A DNA stretch of 64,000 nt from Mesorhizobium sp. (GTDB lineage Bacteria; Pseudomonadota; Alphaproteobacteria; Rhizobiales; Rhizobiaceae): NCBI GenBank assembly GCA_019635735.1, contig JAHBYX010000013.1, forward strand, positions 32,223 to 96,222, in the 5' to 3' direction. The stretch's first letter is position 1. Every line of letters begins with the position of its first letter. The notes under the pieces were generated by a model. That model was given only the letters and a program-made list of their open reading frames with translations, did not search any database and was not told where the DNA came from. Below, piece after piece: positions 16,831 through 27,062 of this stretch. A program made the position numbers and the translations under genes.

Positions 16831-19053
16831 TCAGTTGCCGAGAATGACGTCGAGGATCGACTTCTCGCGCCGGACAGGCGCGCCGCCGACCTCGCCGGGG
16901 GGAACCGGCCGGTTGATCGAGGAGACCTTGTCGCCCCTCGGGGCTGATTCCGGCCGTGGGTTGAAGCCGCCTGCCATTTCGGGCGCGGCCTTGTCGCCGA
17001 CATTCGCAGCGGGGCGGACCACCGGCATCGTCGTAGCGCCCGCGACAGGCTCCTCGCCGGAGACCGGCGGCGATGTCGGCGTGTAGAGGTCGATGCCCGG
17101 CAATTGTCTGACCGGCACGCCCTCGTGGGCGGCTTCCATGAAGGTCTTCCAGGCGATGGAGGGGAGCGAGCCGCCGGTGATGTTCTTGGTCGGCTTGCCG
17201 TCGTCGTTGCCGAACCAGACGCCGGTCGTCAGGTTGGACGTGTAGCCGACGAACCAGGCGTCACGCGACTGCTGGCTGGTGCCGGTCTTGCCGGCGGCGG
17301 GCCAGCCGAAGGCGGCCTTGCGGGCGGTGCCGATTGCGAGCGTCTCGGTCATCATCCGGTTCATCATGCCGACGATCTGCGGTTTGACCACGCGCGGCGC
17401 GGCGTCCGCCTGGTACTGGTAGAGCACCTTGCCGTTGATGTCCGTCACGCGGCTGATGAAATGCACCTCCGGCCGGTAGCCGCCATTGGCGAAGGGCACG
17501 AAGGCGGCTGTCAGCTCGAGCGGCGTGACCTCTGAGGTGCCGAGCGCGATCGAGGTATTGGCCTGGAGCTTCGATTCGATGCCGAGCCGCTGGGCGACTT
17601 CGACGACGCTCGCCGGCCCGACTTCCATGACGAGCTGCGCGGAGACCGAGTTGAGCGATTTGGCCAGCGACTCGGTCAGCGTCACGCGGCCGAGATACTT
17701 GCCCTTGTAGTTGTCGGGGGTCCATTTGCCGATCTTCACCGGCGCGTCGTTGCGGATCGAGTCAGGGGTGCGACCGGCCTCGAGGGCGGCCAGATAGACG
17801 AAGGGCTTGAACGCCGAGCCTGGCTGGCGGCGCGCCTCGGAGGCCCGGTCGAACTGGCTGTTGGCGTAGTCGGCGCCGCCGACCATGGCGCGCACGGCAC
17901 CCGAATTGTCGATTGAGACGAGCGCGCCCTGGCTGACCTGCAGCTTCTGGCCGTTCTCCTCGATCAGCTTGCGGATCGAATCCTCGGCGAGCTTCTGCAG
18001 CGTGAGATCAACGGTCGTGTCGACGATCACGTCGGTCTGGATCTCGCCGACGAGGCCCGGCAATTCCTCCATGATCCGGTCGGCAACGTAGTTCTCCGAA
18101 CCCGTCCAGTAGGAGGCCGCCCGCGTCGCCGGCGCGCTCATGGCGAAGGCCAGCTCCTTCTGGCCGATCATGCCTTCCTCGCTCATGGCGGCGAGCACCA
18201 CCTGCGCGCGCGCTTCGGCTGCCTTCGGATCGCGGGCCGGCGACAGGCGGGACGGCGCCTTGAGCAGGCCGGCGAGAAGCGCCGCCTCTGACAGCGTCAC
18301 CTCGCGCGCCGACTTGCCGAAATAGCGCCGGGACGCAGCCTCCACGCCATAGGCGCCGGAGCCGAAATAGACCCGGTTGAGATACATCTCCAGGATCTGG
18401 TCCTTGGTGTATTCGTGCTCCAGCCAGAAGGCGAGCAGCACTTCCTGCACCTTGCGTTCGAGCGTGCGCTCGGGCTTGAGGAACAGGTTCTTGGCGAGCT
18501 GCTGCGTGACCGTCGAGCCGCCCTGCACCAGGCGGCCCTGCATGACGTTGGTCACCATGGCGCGGCCGAGGCCGAGCGGATCGATGCCGAAATGCGAGCG
18601 GAAGCGCCGGTCCTCGATGGCGATCAGCGCCTGCGGGATGTAGGGCGACATTTCCGACAGCGACAGCGCCTCGCCGCCGGTCATGCCGCGATTGGCGAGC
18701 AGCCTGTCGTCGGCCGACATGATCTTCACGTTGGGCGGACGGTCGGGCACCGTCCAAGTGATCGCGCTCGGCATGCGGGCGCCGTAGAAGGCGACGATGC
18801 CGGCGAGGCCGATGCCGCCCCAGAGAGCCAGCACGAGAGACCAATAGACGAGCGAGCCGACCATGCCGAAGCCGCGACGGGAGCGGGAGCGTCCGCGTTT
18901 TGCAGGCTCCCGTGCGGGTTTAGACGGCTTTTTCGCGCGCTTGGGCGAAGGTACGACGCGATCGTCCTCGCTCAGCGACAGTCCGCCGCCGCGCCTGGGC
19001 GTCGGGCCGTCGAAGCTCGGTTCGATCCGCGTGTCATGTCCTCGTCTTGCCAT
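16831..19053 (-). CDS. class A penicillin-binding protein (PBP1A family)
   Basis: About 740 residues; a bifunctional peptidoglycan synthase anchored in the inner membrane. A basic, Pro/Arg/Lys-rich cytosolic tail (1-62) precedes one transmembrane helix (about 64-90). The GT51 transglycosylase domain has catalytic Glu147 in IEDRRFRSHFG and QGGSTVTQQLAKN. The transpeptidase domain has S413-x-x-K in GSAFKPF, S466-L-N and KTGTS near 590. A Pro-rich tail follows. All catalytic motifs are intact. Monocistronic, convergent with eamA. Confidence 0.95.
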   Translation of the reverse strand: MARRGHDTRIEPSFDGPTPRRGGGLSLSEDDRVVPSPKRAKKPSKPAREPAKRGRSRSRRGFGMVGSLVYWSLVLALWGGIGLAGIVAFYGARMPSAITWTVPDRPPNVKIMSADDRLLANRGMTGGEALSLSEMSPYIPQALIAIEDRRFRSHFGIDPLGLGRAMVTNVMQGRLVQGGSTVTQQLAKNLFLKPERTLERKVQEVLLAFWLEHEYTKDQILEMYLNRVYFGSGAYGVEAASRRYFGKSAREVTLSEAALLAGLLKAPSRLSPARDPKAAEARAQVVLAAMSEEGMIGQKELAFAMSAPATRAASYWTGSENYVADRIMEELPGLVGEIQTDVIVDTTVDLTLQKLAEDSIRKLIEENGQKLQVSQGALVSIDNSGAVRAMVGGADYANSQFDRASEARRQPGSAFKPFVYLAALEAGRTPDSIRNDAPVKIGKWTPDNYKGKYLGRVTLTESLAKSLNSVSAQLVMEVGPASVVEVAQRLGIESKLQANTSIALGTSEVTPLELTAAFVPFANGGYRPEVHFISRVTDINGKVLYQYQADAAPRVVKPQIVGMMNRMMTETLAIGTARKAAFGWPAAGKTGTSQQSRDAWFVGYTSNLTTGVWFGNDDGKPTKNITGGSLPSIAWKTFMEAAHEGVPVRQLPGIDLYTPTSPPVSGEEPVAGATTMPVVRPAANVGDKAAPEMAGGFNPRPESAPRGDKVSSINRPVPPGEVGGAPVRREKSILDVILGN

Positions 19054-19152
19054 CGGCCGCCGCGCTCACCCTGTCTTTCGTGGCGTTGCGATGGACACTA
19101 AATGCGGCGCTTTAAGGGGGGGTTAAGGGATGAGGTAGCGTCGCGGCGCCGG

Positions 19153-19596
19153 TCAGTGTGCCGTCGGCGGGAAGATCACGCCCTTCTTCAGGATGACGTT
19201 GCCGTAGAGGCGGGTTTCGCCGGTCTGGACGATCGCATAGGCCGCGCGCGACCTGTCGTAGAACGAAAAACGTTCGATCGGCTGGATCGGCGCCGGATGG
19301 TCGGCGACCTCGTCGATGGCCTGCTGGAACATCGCCACGACCGGCGGAATGGCCTCCGGATCGTCGACGACGGCCATCGAGACGGCGCGGTCCTCGACGA
19401 AGGAGTCGAGCGGCATGATGCTGAGCACGGCGCGCAGCGTGCGCACCGCGTCGATGCCGTCGAGGCGCACCAGGCGCTGGGCGCAGGACTCGCCGGGGAA
19501 ATTGGCGTCGGCGATGACGATCTCGTCGCCATGCCCCATCGCGGCCAGTATCCGCAGCAGATCCGGCGACAGGATCGGGTCGATGTTGCGAAGCAT
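19153..19596 (-). CDS. RbsD/FucU family sugar mutarotase
   Basis: About 147 residues, the usual FucU length. The N-terminal half has the family pattern L-S-P-D-L-L-R-I-L-A-A-M-G-H-G-D-E and ADANFPGES. The end has RFSFYDRSRAAYAIVQTGE and Y-G-N-V-I-L-K-K-G-V. These proteins interconvert sugar anomers (fucose or ribose type). The ATG at 19596 follows an AGGAGGAG-like stretch; upstream in-frame codons lack one. No sugar transporter is adjacent, so the in vivo sugar is unknown. Confidence 0.9.
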   Translation of the reverse strand: MLRNIDPILSPDLLRILAAMGHGDEIVIADANFPGESCAQRLVRLDGIDAVRTLRAVLSIMPLDSFVEDRAVSMAVVDDPEAIPPVVAMFQQAIDEVADHPAPIQPIERFSFYDRSRAAYAIVQTGETRLYGNVILKKGVIFPPTAH

Positions 19597-19772
19597 GCGC
19601 TCTCTCCTCCTCGCGGGCACGTTCGCCCGTTCCCGCCGCTATCGGTATGGACATCCGGACGCCGCTTCAAGGGCGAAGCCGCGGACGGACACCCGCATGA
19701 GGCGGGCCGGCCATAAATTGGACGCGATCGGCTCTATTGTTGAGGCTGCGGAGGAGGAGAGGAGGTGCGCGA

Positions 19773-19982
19773 ATGACCACGCTCCCATTGGCGGTCGATA
19801 TCGCCGACGCGGCTTTGCGCCGCGAGCTTTGCTACGATCCCTTCGCTCTCGATGCCGTTGCCGACGAGCTGCGGATCCGGCACCCTGAAAGCTCCGCCAC
19901 CTCGCGCGACATCGCCGAGGCCCTGCGCGAGATCAGCTGCTGGAGCGGCAGACGCCGCGTGCGGCCGGCCGTCGTCGCCTGA
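19773..19982 (+). CDS. small hypothetical protein (69 residues)
   Basis: A 69-residue frame with a strong ribosome site (GGAGGTG, 7 bases before the ATG). The sequence is mostly helical and soluble: L-P-L-A-V-D-I-A-D-A, then LCYDPFALDAVADELRIRH, and a basic tail. I recognise no domain. The strong start signal and plausible composition argue that it is real. It converges with the Gfo/Idh/MocA gene 16 bp away. Confidence 0.55.
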   Translation: MTTLPLAVDIADAALRRELCYDPFALDAVADELRIRHPESSATSRDIAEALREISCWSGRRRVRPAVVA

Positions 19983-19998
19983 CCGGACGCTAACCGCT

Positions 19999-20985
19999 TC
20001 ACACAGTCTCCCAGCCGTCATGCGTGCCGGCGCGGAAGACGGCGTCGATCAGCTTCTGGTTCTTCACCGAATCCTCCAGCGTGAAGACGGAGACGTCCTC
20101 GCCCTGTGCCTTCCTGACGAACGCCTCCACCTCGAGTTGGTACTGCTGCGCGCCGGGGAAGCGGAACACTGTTGCCTCGGTGTGGCGCTGGTCGTGCAGT
20201 TCGACCTGGTGATGCTCGTAGAGCCCGGCGTTGAACGGCGAGCGGATCTCGATGAAGCCCTCGTCGCCGTGGAAGACCATCAGCTGGCGCGCCGCCATCT
20301 GGGTCGACAGGTAGAAGGTCAGTTCGAAGGAGCCGAAGTCGGCCTTGACCGAGGAATAGACGTCGGTGCCGAAGGTGGCGTCGCGGGCGACGCGGGCCTG
20401 GACGCGCAGCGGCTCCTTGGCTGTCGCGATGCGGGTGGTGACCGTCGGGTAGACGCCGATGTCGGGCAGCGCGCCGCCGCCGAGATCGAGCCGGTTGCGC
20501 ATGTTGCCGGCGTCCTTGTTGAAATAGGTGAAGGCGCCCTGCACGTGACGCAGCCGCCCGATGCGGCCATCTGCGATCAGCTCGCGCACCTTGGCCCATT
20601 GCGGGTGGTAGTGCACCATGAAGGCTTCCGAGACGGCCACGCCGTTGCGGTCGCGCGCGGCGATGACCTGGGCGATGTCCTCGGACTTGAGCGCCAGCGG
20701 CTTTTCGACCAGCACATGCTTGCCGGCATCCGCCGCCTTGACCGCCCATTCGACATGCTGCGAGGTCGGCAGCGGGATGTAGACGCCGTCCACCGTGTCG
20801 GAGGCGAGCAGGTCCTCATAGGAGCCGAACGCATGCGGCGCGTTGAACCGGTCCGCGAGCGCCTCGGCCTTGTCCAGATCGCGGCTCGCCACCGCGGCGA
20901 GCACGCCGTTCTCCGAAGATGCAATGGCCGGCAACACCTGCTCGCGGCCGATCTTGGCAGTCGATAGAACCCCCCAGCGAAACAT
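19999..20985 (-). CDS. Gfo/Idh/MocA family oxidoreductase
   Basis: About 328 residues. The N-terminal Rossmann domain has WGVLSTAKIG, then YIPLPTSQHVEWAVKA and the family motif GKHVLVEKPLAL (EKP near residue 96). The C-terminal alpha/beta domain has FMVHYHPQW and DLGGGALPDIGVYP. It is expected to use NAD(P) to oxidise or reduce a sugar or inositol-like substrate. An RbsD/FucU-type gene lies about 400 bp beyond its stop on the same strand, which hints at sugar use. Confidence 0.92.
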   Translation of the reverse strand: MFRWGVLSTAKIGREQVLPAIASSENGVLAAVASRDLDKAEALADRFNAPHAFGSYEDLLASDTVDGVYIPLPTSQHVEWAVKAADAGKHVLVEKPLALKSEDIAQVIAARDRNGVAVSEAFMVHYHPQWAKVRELIADGRIGRLRHVQGAFTYFNKDAGNMRNRLDLGGGALPDIGVYPTVTTRIATAKEPLRVQARVARDATFGTDVYSSVKADFGSFELTFYLSTQMAARQLMVFHGDEGFIEIRSPFNAGLYEHHQVELHDQRHTEATVFRFPGAQQYQLEVEAFVRKAQGEDVSVFTLEDSVKNQKLIDAVFRAGTHDGWETV

Positions 20986-21082
20986 GTCGACCTCTCCCTG
21001 ACCTTCGATGCTGCGCGCCGCAGTCAGACCGTATTAGCCAAACATGAGCGCCGGCGAAAGCGCCCCGAGGGCGGCGGCGTTC

Positions 21083-21496
21083 TCAGGCGCGCAGCAGTCT
21101 CCGCGCTTCGGCCTCGGGCTGGGCGCGCACCTCGTCGACGGCCAGCCGCTCCGTGCCGGCGCGCGAAGCGACCAAGGTCTCCTGTCCCTCGGACATTCCG
21201 AGCAGCGCCAGGCCGCGCAGCGAATGGATCGACAGGGCGAAGCCCGGCAGTTCGGGCCCTTGACTCTGGACGATCAGGTGGGGGCCGGTTGGAGCGCCGT
21301 CGACGCTGTAGGCGACGCGGCTGTTGAGGGTGACGACGTCCGGCGGGATGTCGTCGCGCAGATAGATTTCGCTCGCGCGTATCTTGCGCCGCAGCACGTA
21401 GGCATAATGCGGGCAGGACCCCCTGTATCGGTCGAGCATGGTTTCGAGGATGGCGAGGTCCTTGGTCGTGATCCGGCAGGACAATTCCGTAGGCAT
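21083..21496 (-). CDS. Rnk-like GreA/GreB-fold RNA polymerase-binding protein, copy 1
   Basis: About 137 residues. An N-terminal helical part (LSCRITTKDLAILETML) is followed by a GreA/GreB C-terminal-type FKBP-like domain (PDVVTLNSRVAYSVD, and SLRGLALLGMSEGQETLV). Proteins of this type bind RNA polymerase near the secondary channel. The C-terminal extension is unusual. GGGAGAT lies about 7 bases before the ATG. A second Rnk-type gene follows upstream on the same strand 198 bp away, so the pair is probably paralogous. Confidence 0.8.
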   Translation of the reverse strand: MPTELSCRITTKDLAILETMLDRYRGSCPHYAYVLRRKIRASEIYLRDDIPPDVVTLNSRVAYSVDGAPTGPHLIVQSQGPELPGFALSIHSLRGLALLGMSEGQETLVASRAGTERLAVDEVRAQPEAEARRLLRA

Positions 21497-21694
21497 GGCT
21501 GATCTCCCCAGGCGGCGGGTGCGCCGCAGCGATGGTGCGTGACGATGGTGCGTGGAGAGGTCCCCTGACCGGCGTTGCCGGCCAGGGGTCAGGTGCCTGC
21601 GATCAGCGAGCCCGCATGGTCGATGAACCGCCCGCGCCGCAGGGCGCGGACGGTTCCGCTGCGTCCGGGAGATGTGGCGTCGGGAGGCACGACG

Positions 21695-22081
21695 TCAGTC
21701 TGTGGCAGGGACGACGGTATCGATGGTGAGCCGGTGCGACCGGCGGTCGTTGGACGTCATCTCCATCGTCTGGCCGGCCGACAGGCCGAGCATGGCCACG
21801 CCGACCGGCGTGAGCACTGAGATGCGGCCCGTGCCGACATCGGCGTCCGCCGGATAGACGAGCATGACCCGCCGCGGTTCTCCGTCGTCGAGGCGGAACT
21901 CGACCGTCCGCCCGATCTGGACGCTGTCGGCGGGAACCGCGCGCGCGTCCCTGACCTTGGCGCGTTCAAGCTCGGCGAGCAGTTCATCGGCGAGATCGGG
22001 ATTGCGATCGATCAGGCCGTTGGCGATACGGCTGAGGCGGGTATGGTCGATGCGGTCGACGACGATCGGTGGCTTCTTCAT
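21695..22081 (-). CDS. rnk: Rnk family regulator of nucleoside diphosphate kinase, copy 2
   Basis: About 128 residues. Short N-terminal helical hairpin (LSRIANGLIDRNPDLADELL), then a GreA/GreB-like domain with VQIGRTVEFRLDD, YPADADVGTGRISVLTPVG and GLSAGQTMEM, the standard Rnk ending. It acts through RNA polymerase. The gap to copy 1 holds a GC-rich hairpin (about 21562-21589, CCCCTG..CAGGGG) that could attenuate read-through. Confidence 0.85.
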   Translation of the reverse strand: MKKPPIVVDRIDHTRLSRIANGLIDRNPDLADELLAELERAKVRDARAVPADSVQIGRTVEFRLDDGEPRRVMLVYPADADVGTGRISVLTPVGVAMLGLSAGQTMEMTSNDRRSHRLTIDTVVPATD

Positions 22082-22359
22082 GGCGATGGAGTCCGTGTTG
22101 GCAGGTGCGCCGCGGCAGCACACGTGGCCTGCCGAGACGAAAGATGATCAGGGAAAATGTGAAGAGCTACAGCCCCAGACCCGGAGCCGAGTCCGAGCTG
22201 GGGTCAGCGTCCTGCGATGGGGACGATCCGGAAGACGGTTCTTGCCGTGCGCGTGCTCATAACCCGAACATGGTAACTTCCACGGCGAAGTCAACCCGTG
22301 ATGGACAATCGGGCGCTCGCCTCCCATATCCGCCGGACACGCATTGAAGGAGACGACCG

Positions 22360-23355
<996 letters not shown>

Positions 23356-23454
23356 CGGCTACCAATCCTCGACGACGAGCTCAGGCCACAACGCCCATTC
23401 TCCGATGTGAGGACGAATCGCCCTCGCCGGCAAGCGTGCGCTGTGCCGACCCTG

Positions 23455-24840
23455 TCACGCCGGACCGGCGGCCGGGGGCAGGGTCTCGTCGTTGTCGGGC
23501 GCCGCTTCCGTGCGTGCCGGGATGACAAGCGAAAGAACGGTCGCCGACAACCCGGCCAGCGTTATCGGCGTCGCGACGACCTGCCTGATCAGGTCAGGCA
23601 GCTGCTGGCTCGCGGCCGGAACGAGGATGACACCGATCGAGAGGCCGAAGCTGATTGCCATGATGTAGGTCCGGCGCTGGTCTATCGGCTCCGAGGCGAG
23701 GATCCGGATGCCCGCGACGGCTATTGTCCCGAACAGGACGAGCGTCGCGCCGCCGAGGACGGGTTTGGGGATCATCAGGAAGAACGTGCCGACGACCGGG
23801 AAGAGCCCCATGACGACGAGAAAGGCCGAGACCCAGTAGCCGACGTGCCGGCTGGCCACCCCGGTCATCTGGATGACCCCGTTGTTCTGCGAGAAGGTCG
23901 TGTTGGGGAACGTGTTGAAGATCGCCGCGATGCCGGAATTGATGCCGTCGCCGAGAATGCCGCCCTTGATCCGCTCCAGATAGAGCGGACCTTCGACCGG
24001 TTGGCCCGAAAGGATGGAATTCGCGGTGAGGTCGCCCGACGTCTCGATTGCCGTGACGAGGTAGAGGAAGGCGATCGGGATGAACAGGCCGAGATCGAAG
24101 TCGAATCCGTATTTGAACGGCACCGGCACGGCGAAGAACTGCACGTTTGACAGCGGCGCCAGGCTGACCATGCCGAAGAGGCCGGAGATGACAGTGCCGG
24201 CCACCAGGCCGATCATGATGGCCGATATCCGCAGCATCGGCGGACCGGCGAAGGTCATCGTGAGGATGACCGCGATGACGATCGCTCCGATGACCAGGTT
24301 GAGGGGCGATCCGAGTGCGTCGCCCGCACTGGTCCCGCCGGCGAAGTCGGTGAAGGCCGATCCCACGAGGCTCAGTCCGATCACGGTGATGACGATGCCT
24401 GTCACCGTCGGCGTGATGATGCGCTTGAGCCTGTCGAGGAACAGCGACAGCACGATCTCGACGGCGCAGCCGACCAGGCAAAGGCCGAAGATCATCGCCA
24501 GGATATCTTCCGGCGAGCCTCCGGCGGACTTCACCGCGAAGCCCGCGGCGAGGATCGCTCCCAGGAAGGCGAAGCTCGTGCCCTGCAGGCTGAGGAGGCC
24601 CGAGCCGACCGGTCCGATGCGCCGGCACTGGATGAAGGTCGCGACGCCCGAGACGAAGAAGGACATCGCGATCAGATAGGGAACGTGCTCACCGAGCCCG
24701 AGCGTTGCCCCGATGATCAGGGAGGGTGTGGCGATGCCGACGATGGCGGCCAGCACGTGCTGGATGGCCGCGAGCGCCGCCTGCGGCGGGGGAGGGACGT
24801 CCTCCAGCCCGTAGACAAGATGCGTCGCATCCTGCGCCAT
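23455..24840 (-). CDS. NCS2 (NAT) nucleobase:cation symporter, xanthine/uracil permease type
   Basis: About 461 residues with 12-14 membrane helices. The NAT signature Q-N-N-G-V-I-Q-M-T-G and the substrate-binding motif A-I-E-T-S-G-D are both present, with GLSLVGSAFTDFAGG between. It should import a purine (xanthine/urate) or uracil with protons. The motif pattern is closer to the xanthine/uric-acid branch than to UraA, but I would not fix the substrate. No purine catabolic gene is adjacent. Confidence 0.92.
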   Translation of the reverse strand: MAQDATHLVYGLEDVPPPPQAALAAIQHVLAAIVGIATPSLIIGATLGLGEHVPYLIAMSFFVSGVATFIQCRRIGPVGSGLLSLQGTSFAFLGAILAAGFAVKSAGGSPEDILAMIFGLCLVGCAVEIVLSLFLDRLKRIITPTVTGIVITVIGLSLVGSAFTDFAGGTSAGDALGSPLNLVIGAIVIAVILTMTFAGPPMLRISAIMIGLVAGTVISGLFGMVSLAPLSNVQFFAVPVPFKYGFDFDLGLFIPIAFLYLVTAIETSGDLTANSILSGQPVEGPLYLERIKGGILGDGINSGIAAIFNTFPNTTFSQNNGVIQMTGVASRHVGYWVSAFLVVMGLFPVVGTFFLMIPKPVLGGATLVLFGTIAVAGIRILASEPIDQRRTYIMAISFGLSIGVILVPAASQQLPDLIRQVVATPITLAGLSATVLSLVIPARTEAAPDNDETLPPAAGPA

Positions 24841-24938
24841 GACCCGTCCTTTCCGCCGCCAGCCCGCGATGCGCTATGTGTGCGCAATCGCTGCGACTCA
24901 ACAAGAGCGGATATCGCGGACCGGCGAAGGTAGAGCTT

Positions 24939-25910
24939 TTACGCCCCCTGGATCGCCGAGAGCTTCCACTCCCCGCCGCGCGGACGCACGAAGGTCCACA
25001 GTTCCGTCGTCTCGGTCAGGCGCTCGTCGCCTTCGACGACCTTGCCCGTGGCGCGGTCGCGCATGAAGTCGACGGATTCGTAGCCGAAGGCGGCGGTCGC
25101 GTAGTCGGTGTCGCCCTCGCGCCACGCCTCGGAAATGTCGGCGGAGACGAGGTGCACGTCGCGGACCTCGTTGCGCAGGCCGCGCTTGGCGTTGCCGGCG
25201 AGTTCCTCGGAGAAGTAGGACACCATCTCCGGCGTCGAGAACCGGCGAAGTGCTGCATGATCCTCGTCGGAAAACGCCTTCTGCACCTCGGCGAGACGGC
25301 GCTCGAACGTGTCGAGGTCGGCCTTGTCGAGCGTGATGTCCTGCGACACCGGCGCAGCGCTTGCACCGCCGCCGATCCGGGGGATGGTGAAGCCGCCGGC
25401 GCGCGTCTTCGCCTCGGACGCCTCGGTGCGGGCGTTGCCGAAACCATTGCCGCCAAAGGGCGCGCCGCCGGCGGCCGCGGGGTCGCGGCGCGAGCGGAAC
25501 CAGGCCATCGCGAGGGAGACGAGCAGGCCGATCAGCAGAAGCTGCACCAGGAAGCCCAGCGCGCCGGCGAGACCGCCGAAGCCGTAGCCGAGCAGCATGC
25601 CGAACAGGCCGCCGATGAGAAGGCCCCGCATCAGAGAGCCGCCGAAGCCGTTGAACAGGCCGGGGCGCTGCTGGCCGAGTGTCTGCTGCTGGCGGGTGGC
25701 GGCGTTGGGCGCAGGCGTCATGGAACGCTCGACCGGGCCGGTGGGATTGGGCGCGGTGCGGGTGGGCGCCGGCGCCTGCCATGTGCGCGTGCCACGGCTG
25801 CCGAACGAGCCGCCCCGCCGCGCCTCGGCGAAATCGGTCGAGACGAGCGTGAGGCCCACGAAAAGGCTCATGAAGAGAGCGACGAAGCGGATGCGGCCGG
25901 AGCGCGGCAT
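24939..25910 (-). CDS. Tim44-like domain protein, membrane-anchored
   Basis: About 323 residues. N-terminal signal or anchor (F-V-A-L-F-M-S-L-F-V-G-L), a Pro/Thr/Gln-rich stretch, a Gly-rich double hydrophobic segment (about 95-140), and then a C-terminal Tim44/MRPL45-type domain (SVDFMRDRATGKVVEGDE, and ELWTFVRP.GEWKLSAIQ). Bacterial homologues of the mitochondrial import protein Tim44 are membrane-associated; their function is poorly known. The start at 25910 follows GGAGG by about 10 bases; the frame upstream has no such site. Confidence 0.88.
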   Translation of the reverse strand: MPRSGRIRFVALFMSLFVGLTLVSTDFAEARRGGSFGSRGTRTWQAPAPTRTAPNPTGPVERSMTPAPNAATRQQQTLGQQRPGLFNGFGGSLMRGLLIGGLFGMLLGYGFGGLAGALGFLVQLLLIGLLVSLAMAWFRSRRDPAAAGGAPFGGNGFGNARTEASEAKTRAGGFTIPRIGGGASAAPVSQDITLDKADLDTFERRLAEVQKAFSDEDHAALRRFSTPEMVSYFSEELAGNAKRGLRNEVRDVHLVSADISEAWREGDTDYATAAFGYESVDFMRDRATGKVVEGDERLTETTELWTFVRPRGGEWKLSAIQGA

Positions 25911-26088
25911 GGATCGGTAACCTCCAATCGCCCGCTTCGGTTCATGCAAAGCGGGCCCAAGATCAAACGGTCCGACATCGCGATCGATTCGTTCGACCGC
26001 CAGAGGGGCCCGGCCCGCAGGGTCGCATATGGTAAGTTTCGGGGAGGCATGCAAGAGGAAGGACGATCGATCCGCTTTCCGCAACGGT

Positions 26089-26928
26089 TCACACCATCGC
26101 CAGCGGCTGCTTGCGGGAAGGCGGCGGGAAGGCGGCGTCGAGGTCGGCGATGTCCTGCGCGGTGAGGCGGATGTCGGCGGCGGCGCGGTTGTCGCGGACG
26201 TGCTTCTCCTGCGCGGCCTTGGGGATGGCGATGACGCCTTCACCGCGGATCGTCCAGGCGAGCGCGATCTGCGCCGGCGTCGCGCCGTGGCGCTCGGCGA
26301 CGACGCACAGGCGTCCGTCGCGTGCAAGGTCGCCCTCGCCGATCGGGCAATAGGCCATCACGGGAATGCCGCGCTTGCGCTGGCAGGGGATGAGGTCGAA
26401 GTCGATGCCGCGGCTGCCGAGATGGTAGAGCACCTGGTTGGCCGCGACGGCCTTGCCGCCAGGCAGCGCCTCCAGTTCCTCCATGTCGTCGACGTCGAAA
26501 TTGGAAACGCCCCAGTCGGCGATCTTGCCCTGTGCCTTCAGCGTCTCGAAGGCTTCGACGGTTTGCGACAGCGGCACGCCGCCGCGCCAGTGCAGCAGGT
26601 AGAGGTCGATCCGGTCGGTGCCGAGGCGCTTCAGGCTCGCCTCGCAGGCGCGAATGGTGGCCGCGCGGGACGCGTTCGACGGCAGCACTTTCGAGACGAC
26701 GAACACCTCGCCGCGCCGTCCGGCGATCGCCTCGCGCACCACCTCCTCCGCGCCGCCGGAGGCATACATCTCCGCCGTGTCGATCAGCGTCATGCCGAGT
26801 TCGATGCCGAGCCTGAGCGCCGCCACCTCCTGCGCAAACCGGTCGCGCCGCTCGCCCATCTTCCAGGTGCCCTGGCCGAGGACGGGAACGGCGACGCCGG
26901 AGGGGAGAGGGGTGGTGGGGAGGGGCAT
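26089..26928 (-). CDS. aldo/keto reductase (diketogulonate-reductase-like)
   Basis: About 279 residues. Motifs: VPVLGQGTWKMG, catalytic Asp and Tyr in LIDTAEMY, Lys in F-V-V-S-K-V-L, and DLYLLHWRG with its His. The C-terminal part has AIPKAAQEKHVRDN, the cofactor-binding segment. The start is set at 26928 by family length; no clear ribosome site is seen. It is only distantly similar to the reductase at 22360. Divergent from rhuM. Confidence 0.93.
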   Translation of the reverse strand: MPLPTTPLPSGVAVPVLGQGTWKMGERRDRFAQEVAALRLGIELGMTLIDTAEMYASGGAEEVVREAIAGRRGEVFVVSKVLPSNASRAATIRACEASLKRLGTDRIDLYLLHWRGGVPLSQTVEAFETLKAQGKIADWGVSNFDVDDMEELEALPGGKAVAANQVLYHLGSRGIDFDLIPCQRKRGIPVMAYCPIGEGDLARDGRLCVVAERHGATPAQIALAWTIRGEGVIAIPKAAQEKHVRDNRAAADIRLTAQDIADLDAAFPPPSRKQPLAMV

Positions 26929-27062
26929 GACGGAGTGTCTCGACAGGACTGCCGAAACTAGGTTGGGAGAAAGGCGGTCGCGGTCAAGTGCGGCGGCATC
27001 ATCCACGGTCTTGCGTGACTAAGCTGTTCTGTTAATGTTCTCATTCGGATTGGGGGCGTGGC

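Noticed and set aside
21562..21589. Terminator between the two Rnk genes.
   Set aside because: The GC-rich hairpin is strong but no T-run follows on the minus strand.
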